From contig CALGHC010000572.1 of the NCBI GenBank assembly GCA_937915965.1, positions 1-19,042 on the forward strand: a stretch of DNA of 19,042 bases, written 5' to 3'. Below are positions 1-9,000 of the stretch, piece by piece; the stretch's first letter is position 1; every line of letters begins with the position of its first letter. Source of the stretch: an uncultured Myxococcales bacterium (GTDB lineage Bacteria; Myxococcota_A; UBA9042). Below the pieces are notes generated by a model. The model worked only from the letters and a program-made list of their open reading frames with translations, was not told where the DNA came from and searched no databases. Both the position numbers and the translations under genes were made by a program.

Positions 1-95
1 GGCGGCGCGGGCGGCGGGAGGCAGCGATGCCGCGTCCGGCGGGCGGGTATGGGTCGGGCTCGCGCTCACATCGGCTTCCGTCCGCGCGCGGTCTC

Positions 96-116
96 GCCTC
101 GCGAGAGCCGCGAGGC
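96..116. other. GC-rich hairpin, possible transcription end
   Basis: GCCTCGCG at 96-103 is perfectly complementary to CGCGAGGC at 109-116, with a 5-nt loop, giving an 8-bp stem. No T-run follows, so it is not a classical rho-independent terminator. It could separate an upstream transcript from the gene starting at 292, or be a chance product of high GC. Confidence 0.25.
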
Positions 117-204
117 CGAGCGAAGCGCGGTCGGCCGCAGTATCTCCTAGCAGCGGCGCGGCCTCAAGCGGCCACTCGATGAGAGGCGATCAGCGCTGCG
201 ATTG

Positions 205-233
205 TTGTCGTCGCAATGGCGCCGTGCTAGTAC
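205..233 (+). promoter_or_regulatory. Weak sigma70-like promoter candidate for the coiled-coil gene
   Basis: TTGTCG (205-210) matches the -35 consensus at 4 of 6 positions. It lies 17 nt from TAGTAC (228-233), which matches the -10 consensus at 3 of 6. Transcription would start near 240 and leave a leader of about 50 nt before the ATG at 292. The matches are weak and this is only a candidate. Confidence 0.25.
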
Positions 234-291
234 CCCGGGCCGAGCTGGGAGAGTGCGCAGCTGCATCCACGCAGGGCGGAGGACCACGATC

Positions 292-1479
292 ATGGACGTG
301 ATGGGACTGGCTGCTGTCGCCGTGGGCAGTGGCGCAATTGCGATCTACTTCTGGATGGCCTGGGCGAAGCTGCGCGAGGAGACGTCGTCCCTTGCGAGCC
401 GCCTGGACGCTTCGGAAGCCGAGGCAACCAAGCAACAGGGCCGCGCCGAGTCGATGCGCAAGAAGCTGGAGGCAGCGCGCGAGGGCGACGCCCGCAATGA
501 GCGCGGTGCGGGCGAGGCACGCGAGCGACTCAACGAAGCACGCGCAGAGCTTGGCAGCGCCCGATCTGCCGCGGAGAAGTCCGAGGCAGAGGTGCAGAGC
601 TTGTCGACGAAGCTGCGCCGCACGGAGCAGCGCCTGGCCGAGACCGAAGCAGCCCTCGCGGCGTCGAGCAGCAAGGGACGCAAGGCCGCCCCAGAGCCGC
701 CCCCTATCTCTGAGCGCGTCGAGACGCCTGCGCCGGCGCCGGCGCAGGCACAGCCGCGAGGCGAGCCCTCCGAGGAGCAAGCTGCGCGCGAACTGGCCCG
801 CGTCGAGCGCGAAAAGGCCCGCGCCGAGCGCCAGGAGACCAAGGAGCGCGATCAGATCGCCGACCTGGAGAGGGAGCGCCGCAAGCTGGTGCGGATGGTG
901 TTCGAGCGCGAGCATGACCTTCGCTTTACGCGTCGCATGTCGGAGCACAACCGACGCGCCTACATCGTCACAGCGCACAAGCTCGAGCTCGCTGAAGATG
1001 AACTCTACCGGCGCAAGCACGGCAAGGAGCGACCGGTGTGGGGCGAGGGCAGCGTGATCAACGGCGTCGCCGATGGGAGCGATGGCCGAGGCGCGGGTCG
1101 AGGCCGAAGCGATGCCGCGGCCGCCGAGGCGCCTGACGTCGAGGTCGCAGCCGAGGTGCCTGACGTCGAGACCGCGGCCGTCGAGGTCGCAGCCGTCGAG
1201 GTCGCAGCCGTCGAGGTCGCGGCGGTCGAGGTCGCAGCCGTCGAGGTCGCGGCGGTCGAGGTCGCGGCGGTCGAGGTCGCGGCGGTCGAGGTCGCAGCCG
1301 TCGAGGTCGCAGCCGTCAGTAAGGCCGTGGCGAAAGCCCCGTCGAAGCCCGCGCGCGGCCCAACGAAGCCCGCGCGCGGCCCAACCCGGCGCAAGGCCAA
1401 GGACATCGTGCCGACCAAGGCCGCGAGCGATGCCGCAGCCGCGGCGCCGCCCAAAGCCAAGACCGATCCGGTAGCCTAG
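292..1479 (+). CDS. Membrane-anchored coiled-coil protein with EVAAV tandem repeats and basic tail
   Basis: This is a 395-residue protein of unknown function. Residues about 3-24 form one hydrophobic helix ending in a tryptophan and basic residues, which suggests an N-terminal membrane anchor. Residues about 30-120 are a charged Ala/Glu/Arg-rich coiled coil. A Pro/Ala linker follows, then a second charged helical stretch (about 160-245) rich in Glu-Arg-Lys. From about residue 292 comes a tandem VEVAA pentapeptide repeat, and the last ~50 residues are Lys/Pro/Ala-rich and resemble the tail of histone H1-like proteins in composition only. The ATG at 292 is chosen because GGAGG lies 9 nt upstream (278-282) and the hydrophobic helix begins there. 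An upstream in-frame TTG at 202 has no comparable support. The layout suggests a structural, polymer-binding or envelope-tethering role, but no family is recognised. The repeat region is likely to vary in length between strains. Confidence 0.85.
   Translation: MDVMGLAAVAVGSGAIAIYFWMAWAKLREETSSLASRLDASEAEATKQQGRAESMRKKLEAAREGDARNERGAGEARERLNEARAELGSARSAAEKSEAEVQSLSTKLRRTEQRLAETEAALAASSSKGRKAAPEPPPISERVETPAPAPAQAQPRGEPSEEQAARELARVEREKARAERQETKERDQIADLERERRKLVRMVFEREHDLRFTRRMSEHNRRAYIVTAHKLELAEDELYRRKHGKERPVWGEGSVINGVADGSDGRGAGRGRSDAAAAEAPDVEVAAEVPDVETAAVEVAAVEVAAVEVAAVEVAAVEVAAVEVAAVEVAAVEVAAVEVAAVSKAVAKAPSKPARGPTKPARGPTRRKAKDIVPTKAASDAAAAAPPKAKTDPVA
1165..1314 (+). repeat. 15-bp tandem repeat encoding (V-E-V/T-A-A)n
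   Basis: Ten consecutive 15-bp units are present. The first (1165-1179) encodes VETAA and the next nine (1180-1314) encode VEVAA. The nine share GTCGAGGTCGC and end in either AGCC or GGCG, so two synonymous unit variants alternate irregularly. A degenerate unit precedes them at about 1135-1150. Unit length is a multiple of three, so copy-number changes keep the reading frame. Confidence 0.95.
1345..1386 (+). repeat. Two-copy 21-bp repeat encoding KPARGPT
   Basis: Two adjacent 21-bp copies (1345-1365 and 1366-1386) encode KPARGPT twice in the basic tail of the coiled-coil protein. They differ only in the last base (ACG against ACC), which indicates a recent duplication. Confidence 0.8.
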
Positions 1480-1588
1480 CCGCGCCTCGCTGCCACGGTG
1501 CCGGCCGACGCGCCCATCCATTCGTTCCAAACAAACGACATAATCGACTGATATCAAAGCACATGCGATCGGCTCGCGCGATGGGCTC

Positions 1589-1616
1589 TTGACGGCGAGC
1601 CTAATTGAAATTGAAT
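1589..1616 (+). promoter_or_regulatory. Sigma70-like promoter candidate for feoAB
   Basis: TTGACG (1589-1594, 5 of 6 consensus positions) is separated by 16 nt from TTGAAT (1611-1616, 4 of 6). This lies in the only distinctly AT-richer stretch between the preceding gene and feoA. It would start transcription about 35 nt before the feoA ATG. The -10 element lies inside the Fur-box-like sequence, the usual arrangement for iron repression. Confidence 0.45.
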
Positions 1617-1625
1617 ATCGCTATC
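1607..1625 (+). promoter_or_regulatory. Fur-box-like operator upstream of feoA
   Basis: GAAATTGAATATCGCTATC matches the 19-bp Fur consensus GATAATGATAATCATTATC at 13 of 19 positions, including GA at the start and TATC at the end. It stands in otherwise GC-rich DNA, 34 nt before the feoA start, and overlaps the candidate -10 element. Fur control of feo operons is well established in other bacteria; operation here is inferred. Confidence 0.55.
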
Positions 1626-1659
1626 ACAAGCCCCGCAGGACCGGGCGTGACGGAGATCG

Positions 1660-1929
1660 ATGCAGGCGTCATTGCACAGCCCCCAGGTAGACATTCGCCT
1701 CTGTGATGCTGTGGTTGGAATGCTCTACCACGTCGTCGAGGTCGAGATGCAGGGGTACGCGGGTGACCGGATCGTCGAGCTGGGCCTGACCCCGGCCGCA
1801 CCGGTGCTGGTGCTGCGCCGCGCGCCCTTCGGCGGCCCGCTGCAGCTGCAGGTGCGCGACTACGTGTTGTCGATGCGCAGCGACCAGGCAGCGTCGATCC
1901 GTATCGTCCAGGCAGGAGCGACTGCGTGA
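1660..1929 (+). CDS. feoA: Ferrous iron transport protein FeoA
   Basis: An 89-residue protein with a FeoA/SH3-like domain over about residues 25-85. The diagnostic stretch is present: a Gly followed by RIVELGL, then PAAPVLVLRRAPFGGPL, then the hydrophobic QLQVRDYVLSMR strand pair. FeoA is a small cytoplasmic protein thought to modulate the FeoB permease. The first ~20 residues are not typical of the family, so translation could begin at an internal ATG such as 1720. The ATG at 1660 has GGAG only 4 nt upstream, which is close. The stop (1927-1929) overlaps the feoB ATG (1929-1931) in TGATG, implying translational coupling. A Fur-like operator lies upstream. Confidence 0.92.
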   Translation: MQASLHSPQVDIRLCDAVVGMLYHVVEVEMQGYAGDRIVELGLTPAAPVLVLRRAPFGGPLQLQVRDYVLSMRSDQAASIRIVQAGATA

Positions 1930-4076
1930 TGTGGGAGATCGCGCTAGCGGGCAATCCGAACACCGGCAAGACAACGCTCTTCAACGTTTTGACCGGGGCG
2001 CGCGCGCACGTCGGCAATTACCCCGGCATCACCGTCGAGCACCGCCGCGGCGTTCACGTGACCGCCACCGGAGAGCGATGGCAGGTCCACGATCTGCCAG
2101 GCTGTTACAGCCTGTCCGCACACAGCGCTGAGGAAGAGATCGCCCACCACGCGTTGGTGGGGCGCGTCGGCGGGCGGCCGTTCGACGTCGCCGTCGTCGT
2201 ACTCGACGCCACCAACCTTGCGCGCAACCTGCATCTGCTGCTCCAGGTCGCCGAGCTGGGCGTCCCAGTGGTGGGCGCGCTCAACATGATGGACGGGCTG
2301 GAGGAGACGGGGGTGACCCTCGACGTCGCCGCCCTTGAGCGTCTGATCGGTTGCCCGCTCGTGCCGATGGTCGCCCGACGCGGCCAGGGTGTGGAGGCGC
2401 TGCAAGCCGCGATCGCCACAGTGATCGCCGGTGAAGGTGAGCGGATCGCGGACACCGACTGGCCCGCCGAGGTTCGCACAGCGATCGGCCGCACGCGCGA
2501 GCTGATCGGTCCTTCGGGGGCGGATCATCGAGACGGCGAGATCCTGTGGTGGCTCGCAACCGAGCCCAACGTGGTCGAGCGGCTCGAGCCGGGCCTCGGA
2601 ACGCGCCTCGCCGCCGCGTTCCCGCGAAGCTCGCCGTCCGAACCCGACTTCCGGCGCCTGGCGATCGAGGCGCGCTTTGCCCGCATCGACGAGCTCCTGG
2701 CCCAAACGATGCGACGACCGGTCGCGCGTCTGCGAACCTGGACGGATCGAATCGACCGCGTCGCTCTGCACCCCGTGGGCGGCCTGCTGCTCTTCGTCCT
2801 GGCGATGGCGATCCTGTTCCAGGCGGTCTTCGCTTGGGTCGAGCCGGTGATGGCAGGGGTGGACAACATCGGCGCGGTGCTCTCGGGCTGGATCGAGATG
2901 GCGCTCCCGGCCGGTCTGCTGCGCTCGGTGCTTATCGATGGCGTCGTCGCCGGCATCGCCGGCACGCTGATCTTCGTGCCGCAGATCGCGGTGCTGTTTC
3001 TCGGCATCGCGCTGCTTGAGGACACGGGGTATCTGGCACGGGCGGCCTTCCTCATCGACCGCGTGATGAGCCGTTTCGGCCTGCCAGGCAAGGCCTTCGT
3101 GCCGCTGCTCAGCTCGATGGCATGCAACGTGCCGGGCATCATGGCGACGCGCACCCTGCCCGATCGCAACGACCGGCTAGTGACGATGCTTGTGGCGCCG
3201 CTCATGACCTGCTCGGCCCGACTGCCCGTGTACACGATGGTGATCGCAGCCGTCTTCGCGGGTAGCGCCCGCGTGCTCGGCTTTCTTTCCCTCGGGGGTC
3301 TGATCATCGCAGGGATGTACCTCTTTGGTGTGGTGCTCGCGCTGGTCGCGGCCTTGGTGCTGCGGCGCGGCATCGCGCCCGGTCAGAGCTCCGCGTTGCT
3401 GCTTGAGATGCCACCCTATCGCCGCCCGCGCCTGCGCTCGGTGGGGCGCGCCGTCTGGGACCGCGTCTGGCTCTTTGTGCGGGACACCGGCACGATCATC
3501 ATCGCCTTGACGGTCGTTCTGTGGGCGCTGATGACCTTCCCGCGGTGGGAGCCGACCGTGGCCGAGCGTGATCAGATGGTCGAAACAGCACGGGTCGCTG
3601 CCCCCAGCGCACCTGCCGCCAGCATCGAGATGCTCACCGACCATCTGGTGAGTCGGGCCCAGCTTGAGAGGAGCATCGCGGGTCGATTGGGCAGGGCGAT
3701 CGAGCCTGTGATCAGTCCGCTAGGCTTCGACTGGCGCATCGGCATCGGCCTGATCGGTTCGTTCGCGGCGCGCGAGGTGGTCATTCCCGTGCTGGGCCGG
3801 GTCTATGGCCGTGGCGATGACGATCTGGATTCGCAAGACTACTCAGCCGGAGTCGGTCAATCGCTGGTTCGAGTCAGTGGGATGACGCCGCTGGTCGGGG
3901 TGTCGCTGATGGTCTTCTTCGCGATCGCCCTGCAGTGCGCGAGCACGGTGGCGGTCATTCGACGTGAGACAAACGGTTGGAGATGGCCGCTGTTTGCGCT
4001 GGCATACCTGAACATCGCGGCGTGGTTGGCGTCTTTTTGCGTCTACCAGGTCGGCAGCCTGCTGGGCATGGCTTGA
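1929..4076 (+). CDS. feoB: Ferrous iron transporter FeoB (GTPase-permease)
   Basis: A 715-residue inner-membrane Fe(II) uptake protein of normal family length. The N-terminal G domain shows G1 GNPNTGKT (residues 8-15), the G2 Thr in GITVE (33-37), G3 DLPG (55-58) and G4 NMMD (119-122). A helical regulatory segment follows (about 150-270), then the polytopic permease. The first gate region is clear at about 361-410, with LLEDTGYLARAAF, GLPGKAFVPLLSS and CNVPGIMATRTL. The second gate is represented by AAREVVIPVLGRVYG, and the family C-terminal QCASTVAVIRRETNGW motif is followed by a last membrane helix. The ATG at 1929 is chosen over the GTG at 1926 because it overlaps the feoA stop and puts the G1 loop at the usual distance. 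No feoC was seen. A small CxxC membrane protein follows after 16 nt. Confidence 0.98.
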   Translation: MWEIALAGNPNTGKTTLFNVLTGARAHVGNYPGITVEHRRGVHVTATGERWQVHDLPGCYSLSAHSAEEEIAHHALVGRVGGRPFDVAVVVLDATNLARNLHLLLQVAELGVPVVGALNMMDGLEETGVTLDVAALERLIGCPLVPMVARRGQGVEALQAAIATVIAGEGERIADTDWPAEVRTAIGRTRELIGPSGADHRDGEILWWLATEPNVVERLEPGLGTRLAAAFPRSSPSEPDFRRLAIEARFARIDELLAQTMRRPVARLRTWTDRIDRVALHPVGGLLLFVLAMAILFQAVFAWVEPVMAGVDNIGAVLSGWIEMALPAGLLRSVLIDGVVAGIAGTLIFVPQIAVLFLGIALLEDTGYLARAAFLIDRVMSRFGLPGKAFVPLLSSMACNVPGIMATRTLPDRNDRLVTMLVAPLMTCSARLPVYTMVIAAVFAGSARVLGFLSLGGLIIAGMYLFGVVLALVAALVLRRGIAPGQSSALLLEMPPYRRPRLRSVGRAVWDRVWLFVRDTGTIIIALTVVLWALMTFPRWEPTVAERDQMVETARVAAPSAPAASIEMLTDHLVSRAQLERSIAGRLGRAIEPVISPLGFDWRIGIGLIGSFAAREVVIPVLGRVYGRGDDDLDSQDYSAGVGQSLVRVSGMTPLVGVSLMVFFAIALQCASTVAVIRRETNGWRWPLFALAYLNIAAWLASFCVYQVGSLLGMA

Positions 4077-4092
4077 TGCACGGAGGGAGACG

Positions 4093-4332
4093 ATGAGCGA
4101 GATAATCGACGCGATCGCCGCCGCACTTGTCGTCAGCGGGGCCATCCTGATCGCGGCGCGCAAGCTGCGCGCCCCTCACTGCGAGGCCTGTCCGTCGGCG
4201 GCCGATCCGTCTCGATCATCGACTGGCAGCCGAGCGGTTCGACTGCCCATTGCCGCCCTGAAGCTCGGTCAGCGAAGAGTCAGGTCGAGCGCGGCGAGTG
4301 CGGCCGCGAGCGGATCTTCGCCAGCGATCTGA
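4093..4332 (+). CDS. Small CxxC membrane protein, probable Feo accessory
   Basis: A 79-residue protein with one N-terminal membrane helix (about residues 4-22, Ile/Ala/Val-rich) followed by basic residues and then HCEAC, a CxxC pair at residues 30 and 33. The remainder is Ser/Ala/Arg-rich and low in complexity. The start has an excellent ribosome binding site (GGAGGGAGA at 4082-4090) and lies 16 nt after the feoB stop, so the gene is probably the third of the feo operon. Short proteins with a single membrane helix plus cysteines are known next to feoB (the 'FeoB-associated Cys-rich membrane protein' type). This one has only two cysteines, so the assignment is inferred from context. Its last 64 nt overlap, tail to tail, the minus-strand gene ending at 4269, and that tail may be unstructured. 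Confidence 0.6.
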   Translation: MSEIIDAIAAALVVSGAILIAARKLRAPHCEACPSAADPSRSSTGSRAVRLPIAALKLGQRRVRSSAASAAASGSSPAI

Positions 4333-5669
4333 GCGTCTTCTGCGGCCAACAGGGCGAGCTTGAAGCGCGGCGACGGGCGACGACCAAGGGCCTGCAAGGC
4401 ACGACCGTCCACAACCAGGTCAGGACACCACCCGGAGGCGGGTACGGACGCGCGGCAAGCCCGCCAGGCGAGGAGCTGTTCGCGCTGCCGCGTCGTCAAT
4501 GCCGGATCGGCGAGCGCGGCCACCAGGGCTGCGTCGCCATGCCCGTCACGCAACAACCTGACGACGGCCACGGGCACGCCGCCGAACAACGACACGGGCC
4601 CGGTCGGCGGATCGGCGGCGAGGGCTGCCAGCTCGTGCGCGACGACGACCAGGTGGGCGAGCGTCCGACCGTCGGCTCGAGACAGGCGCAGCGCAGCAGC
4701 AAGATCGGCGAGCGGGATGGGGGCAGCCGCGTGCGGCGCGACCAGGTCTGCGAAGATCAGGGCGAACCCGAGCGGCAAGGTGATTGTGGTGGCCATGGCC
4801 AGGCCGCCTTGCTGCGGTCGCGATGGCGGCGGCCTTGCGGCGAGGGCAGCGCTGGCGGCGGCGAACCTGGCCGAGGCGAGACGGAGGCCGGGGTCCATCC
4901 GTGCGAGCGCGGGCCACAACGGCTCAAGCAGGCCGAATCGACCCAGGAGCGAGACCGCGCCGACGGGGTCAGGTCCGCCGCACATGGCGCCGAGTTCGTC
5001 GCGGATGCGCTCGGCGGAGACGCGCGTAAGGGTCGCGGCGCGTCCGGAGATCGCGGCGGCGGTGGCTGCTTCGATGGTGAGGCCAAAGCGGGCGGCGAAG
5101 CGTACGGCGCGCAGCAAGCGCAGAGCGTCCTCCTCAAAGCGGGCGTCGGGGTCACCGATCGCGCGCAACACGCCGGCTCGTAGGTCGTCGAGCCCGCTGA
5201 CGAAGTCGACGATCCGCCCGCTGCGTGCGAGGCCGCCATCTTCGCCGAGGGGATCGAGGAGCAGGCCGTTGATTGTGAAATCACGGCGAATTACATCCTC
5301 GCGCGCGTCGGTGAACCGCACGTTGTCGGGGTGGCGCCCGTCGCTGTAGCCGCCGTCAGCGCGAAAGGTCGCCACCTCGATCTCAACGCGGTTGCCACCG
5401 CTCGCGGGTCGTTCGCGGACGCGGACGACGCCGAAAGCGACGCCGACCTCAACGACGTGCGAGAAGATCTGGCCGACGTCGGCGGGAAGCGCGCTGGTCG
5501 CGACGTCGTAGTCCTTTGGCGGCAGGCCGAGCGCGAGGTCGCGCACGCAGCCACCGACCCACCACGCAGCGTGGCCGGCGGCGCGCAACCCGGCAACTAC
5601 CTGTGCTGCAGCGCGTGCGGGCGCGCTGTCGGCCAGCTCAACCCGATCCTCGCCTTCTTCGGCCGACAT
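4269..5669 (-). CDS. cca: CCA tRNA nucleotidyltransferase / poly(A) polymerase family
   Basis: A 466-residue class II nucleotidyltransferase. It shows VGGCVRD (residues 38-44), the metal-binding KDYDVAT with Asp53 and Asp55, RRDFTIN (128-134), and the head-neck signature IGDPDARFEEDALRLLRAVRFAARFG (about 171-196, listed here as separate parts IGDP, ARFEEDALRLLRA and VRFAARFG). ERIRDEL follows. Such enzymes add or repair the 3' CCA end of tRNA; the same fold includes PcnB-type poly(A) polymerases, and the two cannot be separated with certainty by reading. No C-terminal HD phosphohydrolase motif is seen. The start at 5669 is chosen because AAAAGGAG lies 6 nt upstream on the minus strand and the family homology begins soon after; an in-frame ATG 186 nt further upstream adds only low-complexity residues. 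It converges on the feo cluster. Confidence 0.92.
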   Translation of the reverse strand: MSAEEGEDRVELADSAPARAAAQVVAGLRAAGHAAWWVGGCVRDLALGLPPKDYDVATSALPADVGQIFSHVVEVGVAFGVVRVRERPASGGNRVEIEVATFRADGGYSDGRHPDNVRFTDAREDVIRRDFTINGLLLDPLGEDGGLARSGRIVDFVSGLDDLRAGVLRAIGDPDARFEEDALRLLRAVRFAARFGLTIEAATAAAISGRAATLTRVSAERIRDELGAMCGGPDPVGAVSLLGRFGLLEPLWPALARMDPGLRLASARFAAASAALAARPPPSRPQQGGLAMATTITLPLGFALIFADLVAPHAAAPIPLADLAAALRLSRADGRTLAHLVVVAHELAALAADPPTGPVSLFGGVPVAVVRLLRDGHGDAALVAALADPALTTRQREQLLAWRACRASVPASGWCPDLVVDGRALQALGRRPSPRFKLALLAAEDAQIAGEDPLAAALAALDLTLR

Positions 5670-6019
5670 GGCGGCGCTCCTTTTCGCGGGGCCAGGAGGC
5701 GACGCCCGGGCCGCCAGACGACCACACTGCGCGCCCTCGATTTGTGGCATCCCATCCGGCCGCAGGCTGCGGCGCTTGGAAGTCGCCGCCCGGAGTGCAT
5801 ATACTGCAGCCGAGAGTGGGTCCCGGTCGATGGCCGCGGACAGGCATTGTGGCACAATCGCGCAGCCGGGGGGCGGCGTCGCTGTTGGTCATGGGCTGGG
5901 CGCGCTGGGCGTGGCGCCCGCATTTCGATCCAGGCGATCCGCTCCTCTATAGAGATGCCCGCGCGCGTGTGACCGAAGGGATCGCGTGACGCGGCTGTCT
6001 GATGACCTCGGGTGAGTCC
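5670..6019. other. Divergent intergenic region between cca and lipoprotein gene
   Basis: This stretch of about 350 nt lies between two divergently transcribed genes. Open frames exist on both strands (for example plus 5668-5952), but their translations show no motif. I therefore read it as the regulatory region for both genes. It holds a promoter-like pair facing the lipoprotein gene (5776-5805), the interrupted inverted element TGCATATACTGCA (5796-5808), and a 10-bp palindrome CTCTATAGAG (5945-5954). Confidence 0.55.
5776..5805 (+). promoter_or_regulatory. Sigma70-like promoter candidate for the giant lipoprotein gene
   Basis: TTGGAA (5776-5781, 4 of 6) lies 18 nt from TATACT (5800-5805, 4 of 6 with the key first TA). 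Transcription would begin near 5812, leaving an untranslated leader of about 200 nt before the start at 6020. The leader is long, so a second promoter nearer the gene (for example around the CTCTATAGAG palindrome at 5945-5954) is possible. Confidence 0.4.
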
Positions 6020-9000
6020 ATGCAAAGCCGCTTGCTGAGTTTCCCGCCCGCCGCACTGGCCGCGCTCGCAGTCTGCGCCCTGGCGGCCTGTTCGAATACC
6101 GTCGACACGTCGCCGGCAGCCGACACCAGCAGCGACGGGACGACCGACGTGCCCGTCGAGGACATCCAGAAGAAGCCCGACATCCAGCCGGTCCTGACGG
6201 CGACGCCCTTGTCGGGCAACGTGCCTCTGAAGGTGGAATTCTCGCTCGAGCTCGGCGATGTCGATGTGCGAGATGTCTTCATCACCTATGAGTTCGGCGA
6301 TGGCTTCGCGAGCGCCACAGTCCAACACACCGACGACGATTTCAGCGACCCCGAGACCCTGCACACAACGGATGTGATCTCGCACACCTACAACTTCAAG
6401 GCGGACTATTCGGCGAAAGTCACGGTGGCATGGAAGGTCAACCCGAAGGTCGCTGGCGAGGCGCTGGTGCACATCTCGGCGCAAGAGCCGTCAGCAATTT
6501 CGCTCGGCCCGGTGACGATGATCACGCCGGAGATTGTCGCTCACGGCGACGAGGTCAAGCTGACGTTCACGATCAGCAACGATGGCGACAAAGTTGCGGC
6601 GCCGTTCGAGACCGGCGTCTACCTGTCGCTCGACGCGACCCTCGACAAGGATGATCTGCGGGTGACGGGCCTGGATCACCCCGGCATGGATAGCGGCGAG
6701 ACAACCACCGCGCTCTACATCTACGACGTCGCCAATCCGGTGACCTTCACGGTGCCCGGGGGGCTCGCGGACGCCAACTACTTTGTCTTCGTCCGAGTGG
6801 ACGACAAGGGCATCGTCGGCGAGATCAACAAGGCAGACAACGTCGGGTTTGCATCAAGCCTCCTCTCGATCGACACCAAGGTTGCGGCCAAAGCGGACCT
6901 GACGATCACCGCCCCCGGTTTCGACAGCACCAAGACCTACTCGCCGGGCGACACCACGACGTTCAAGCTGCAGATCCAGAATGGCGGTCAGGGCGAGGCA
7001 AAGAACTTCAAGTTCGGCGTCTTCCTCTCGACGGACAAGAAGCTCGATTTCAATCCTGATCTGGAGCCCGGACAGCCCGGCTTTGACGAGCAGGATTTGA
7101 TGCTGACCGACCTCTCGACGAGCTCGGTGATCGGCCTCGCCCCTGGCGCATTTTTGCCGATTTTCAAAGGATTCCCTGCTCCTTCCGAGCCGGACGGCTG
7201 CTATTGGCTGATCGCCCGCATCGATCTCTTCGAGGTCGTCGCTGAGTCGGACGAGTCGAACAATACGGGCATCAGCACGGAGGCCCTGTGCCTCAAGACG
7301 GTGATCGAAGAGGGAGTCGACCTGGCGATCCTCGACATGAACGTCAAACCCAAGGGCTCGTACCTCAAGGGCTCGGTCAACGTCACCTACAGCGTCAAGA
7401 GCCTGGGCACGCAGGCGACGCCCCAGTTCCCTGCGACCGTCTATTTCTGCCCAACGAAGAGCCTATCGAAGACCCAATGCGTCATCAACCAGACATCGAC
7501 GACGATCCCGCCGTTGGCGCCTGGCGAGCAATTCGATGGCTCGCTGCAGATCACGATCAACCAAAACACCCCCGCGCAGGACTGGCACCTCTATCTCTTG
7601 CTCGATCCCGACAACGTCATCTCTGAGCTGAACGAAGGCAACAACGTCAAGAGCTTCTCGCCGTTGATCGTCTCCAAGACGGCGAACGTCGATGTGATGC
7701 CTGCGTCGATCGGCTTCCACCCATCGAGCGTCATCGCCGGCAACGAGGTCAAGGTCAGCCACAAGGTGATCAACAACGGCACGACCGGCTCCAGCGCGAC
7801 GACGACCGCCTATCTGCTGTCACCGACCGGGCTGGCGATCGACGCGGTCCTGGTGGCGACCGCCCAGGAGACCGGCGTGGAAGGGCAAGAGGTCGACTAT
7901 CGGGTCGAGACAATCGTCGTTCCGCTCGGCTTGGACCACACGGTGGACAGCTATTTCGTGGGCGTACACCTCGACGCAGACGGCAAGGAGTCCGCTGAGA
8001 TCAACAAGGCGAACAACATCGCCTGGTCGGCGGAGCCGCTGAAGGTGCTCGAGGCGAAGGGCGGCTGTTTCGAGGACGCGTGGGACGGCGAGGGCCAGAA
8101 CAACAACAGCGCTGCAGACGCGGTGGCCTTGGAGCCTGGCGAGACCGAAGCGTTGGGTTCGTGTGGCGATCACGACTGGTTCAAGGTCCCCGTGACCAAG
8201 GGGCACTCTCTCTTCGTGACGCTCAACGCGAGCGCTGCGCTGTGGGTGGATGCCGTTCCTGCGGACATCGACATCGATCTGGTGACACCCGATGGCTCAA
8301 AGGTGGTCGACTCGGTCAAGGGTCTCGGCCTGTACAAGAAAGCGATCGTGCTGACGGCGCCTGAGAGCGGTGATTGGCTGATCCACGTCTACCCGCATAC
8401 CCCGCTCGCGCAGGCGCACTACAAGCTCCTCATTGAGGTGGTGCCGCCCGACGATGGCGTCGACCTGATCGGCAGCCACCTCACCGTTGGTCCGGCGGCG
8501 ACGTTCCCGGGCGGGCTCCTGAAATCGTCGCTGAAGTTGACCAACCTGGGCAACGTCGACGCCGGAGAGTTCACGCTGCGCTACATGCTGTCGACGGACG
8601 CGCAGATCGACGCCGACGACACGCCCATCAAGGACGTGGCGCTGCCGGCGGGGCTGACGGCGACCGAGACGGCGCTGGTCAGCGAGCACCTGATTCTGCC
8701 GCAAATCGAGGGCGGCAAGTACTACGTTGGTGTGCTGATCGACGCCGACGATGTCGTCGCCGAGACCGTCGAGAACAACAACACGGTGATCGCCAATACG
8801 GTGCAGCTCAGTACACAGATCTCGTGCGCCCCGGATGTCTTCTCGGGCAACCACACCGTCGGCGACGCGGCCGAGCTGGCATCGAAGAGCGCGACCCACG
8901 AAGGCCTCAACGTCTGTCCTGGTCTGGAAGACTGGTTCGCAATCGAGCTGCCCCAGGGCAAGGCCTTCTCTGTGGACATCAAGTGGACCTACAAGCAGGG

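Larger units (their letters stand above)
1..291. other. Left-edge region without a recognisable gene
   Basis: No protein family is recognisable here. All three plus-strand frames are open from the window edge for some distance, with the first stops at 148-150, 180-182 and 300-302, but in high-GC DNA this is not evidence of coding. The translations are Arg/Ala/Ser-rich with no motif. One of them could be the tail of a gene entering from the left, which cannot be decided here. The stretch also holds a GC-rich hairpin (96-116) and a weak promoter-like pair (205-233), listed separately. Confidence 0.4.

Noticed and set aside
190..1557. Long minus-strand open frame with repeated DLDGCDLDRRD residues
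   Set aside because: It is the antisense image of the 15-bp repeat in the plus-strand coiled-coil gene, which has a ribosome binding site and a sensible domain order.
5668..5952. Plus-strand open frame in the cca-lipoprotein gap
   Set aside because: No motif or ribosome binding site, and it runs through the promoter-like sequences; treated as intergenic.
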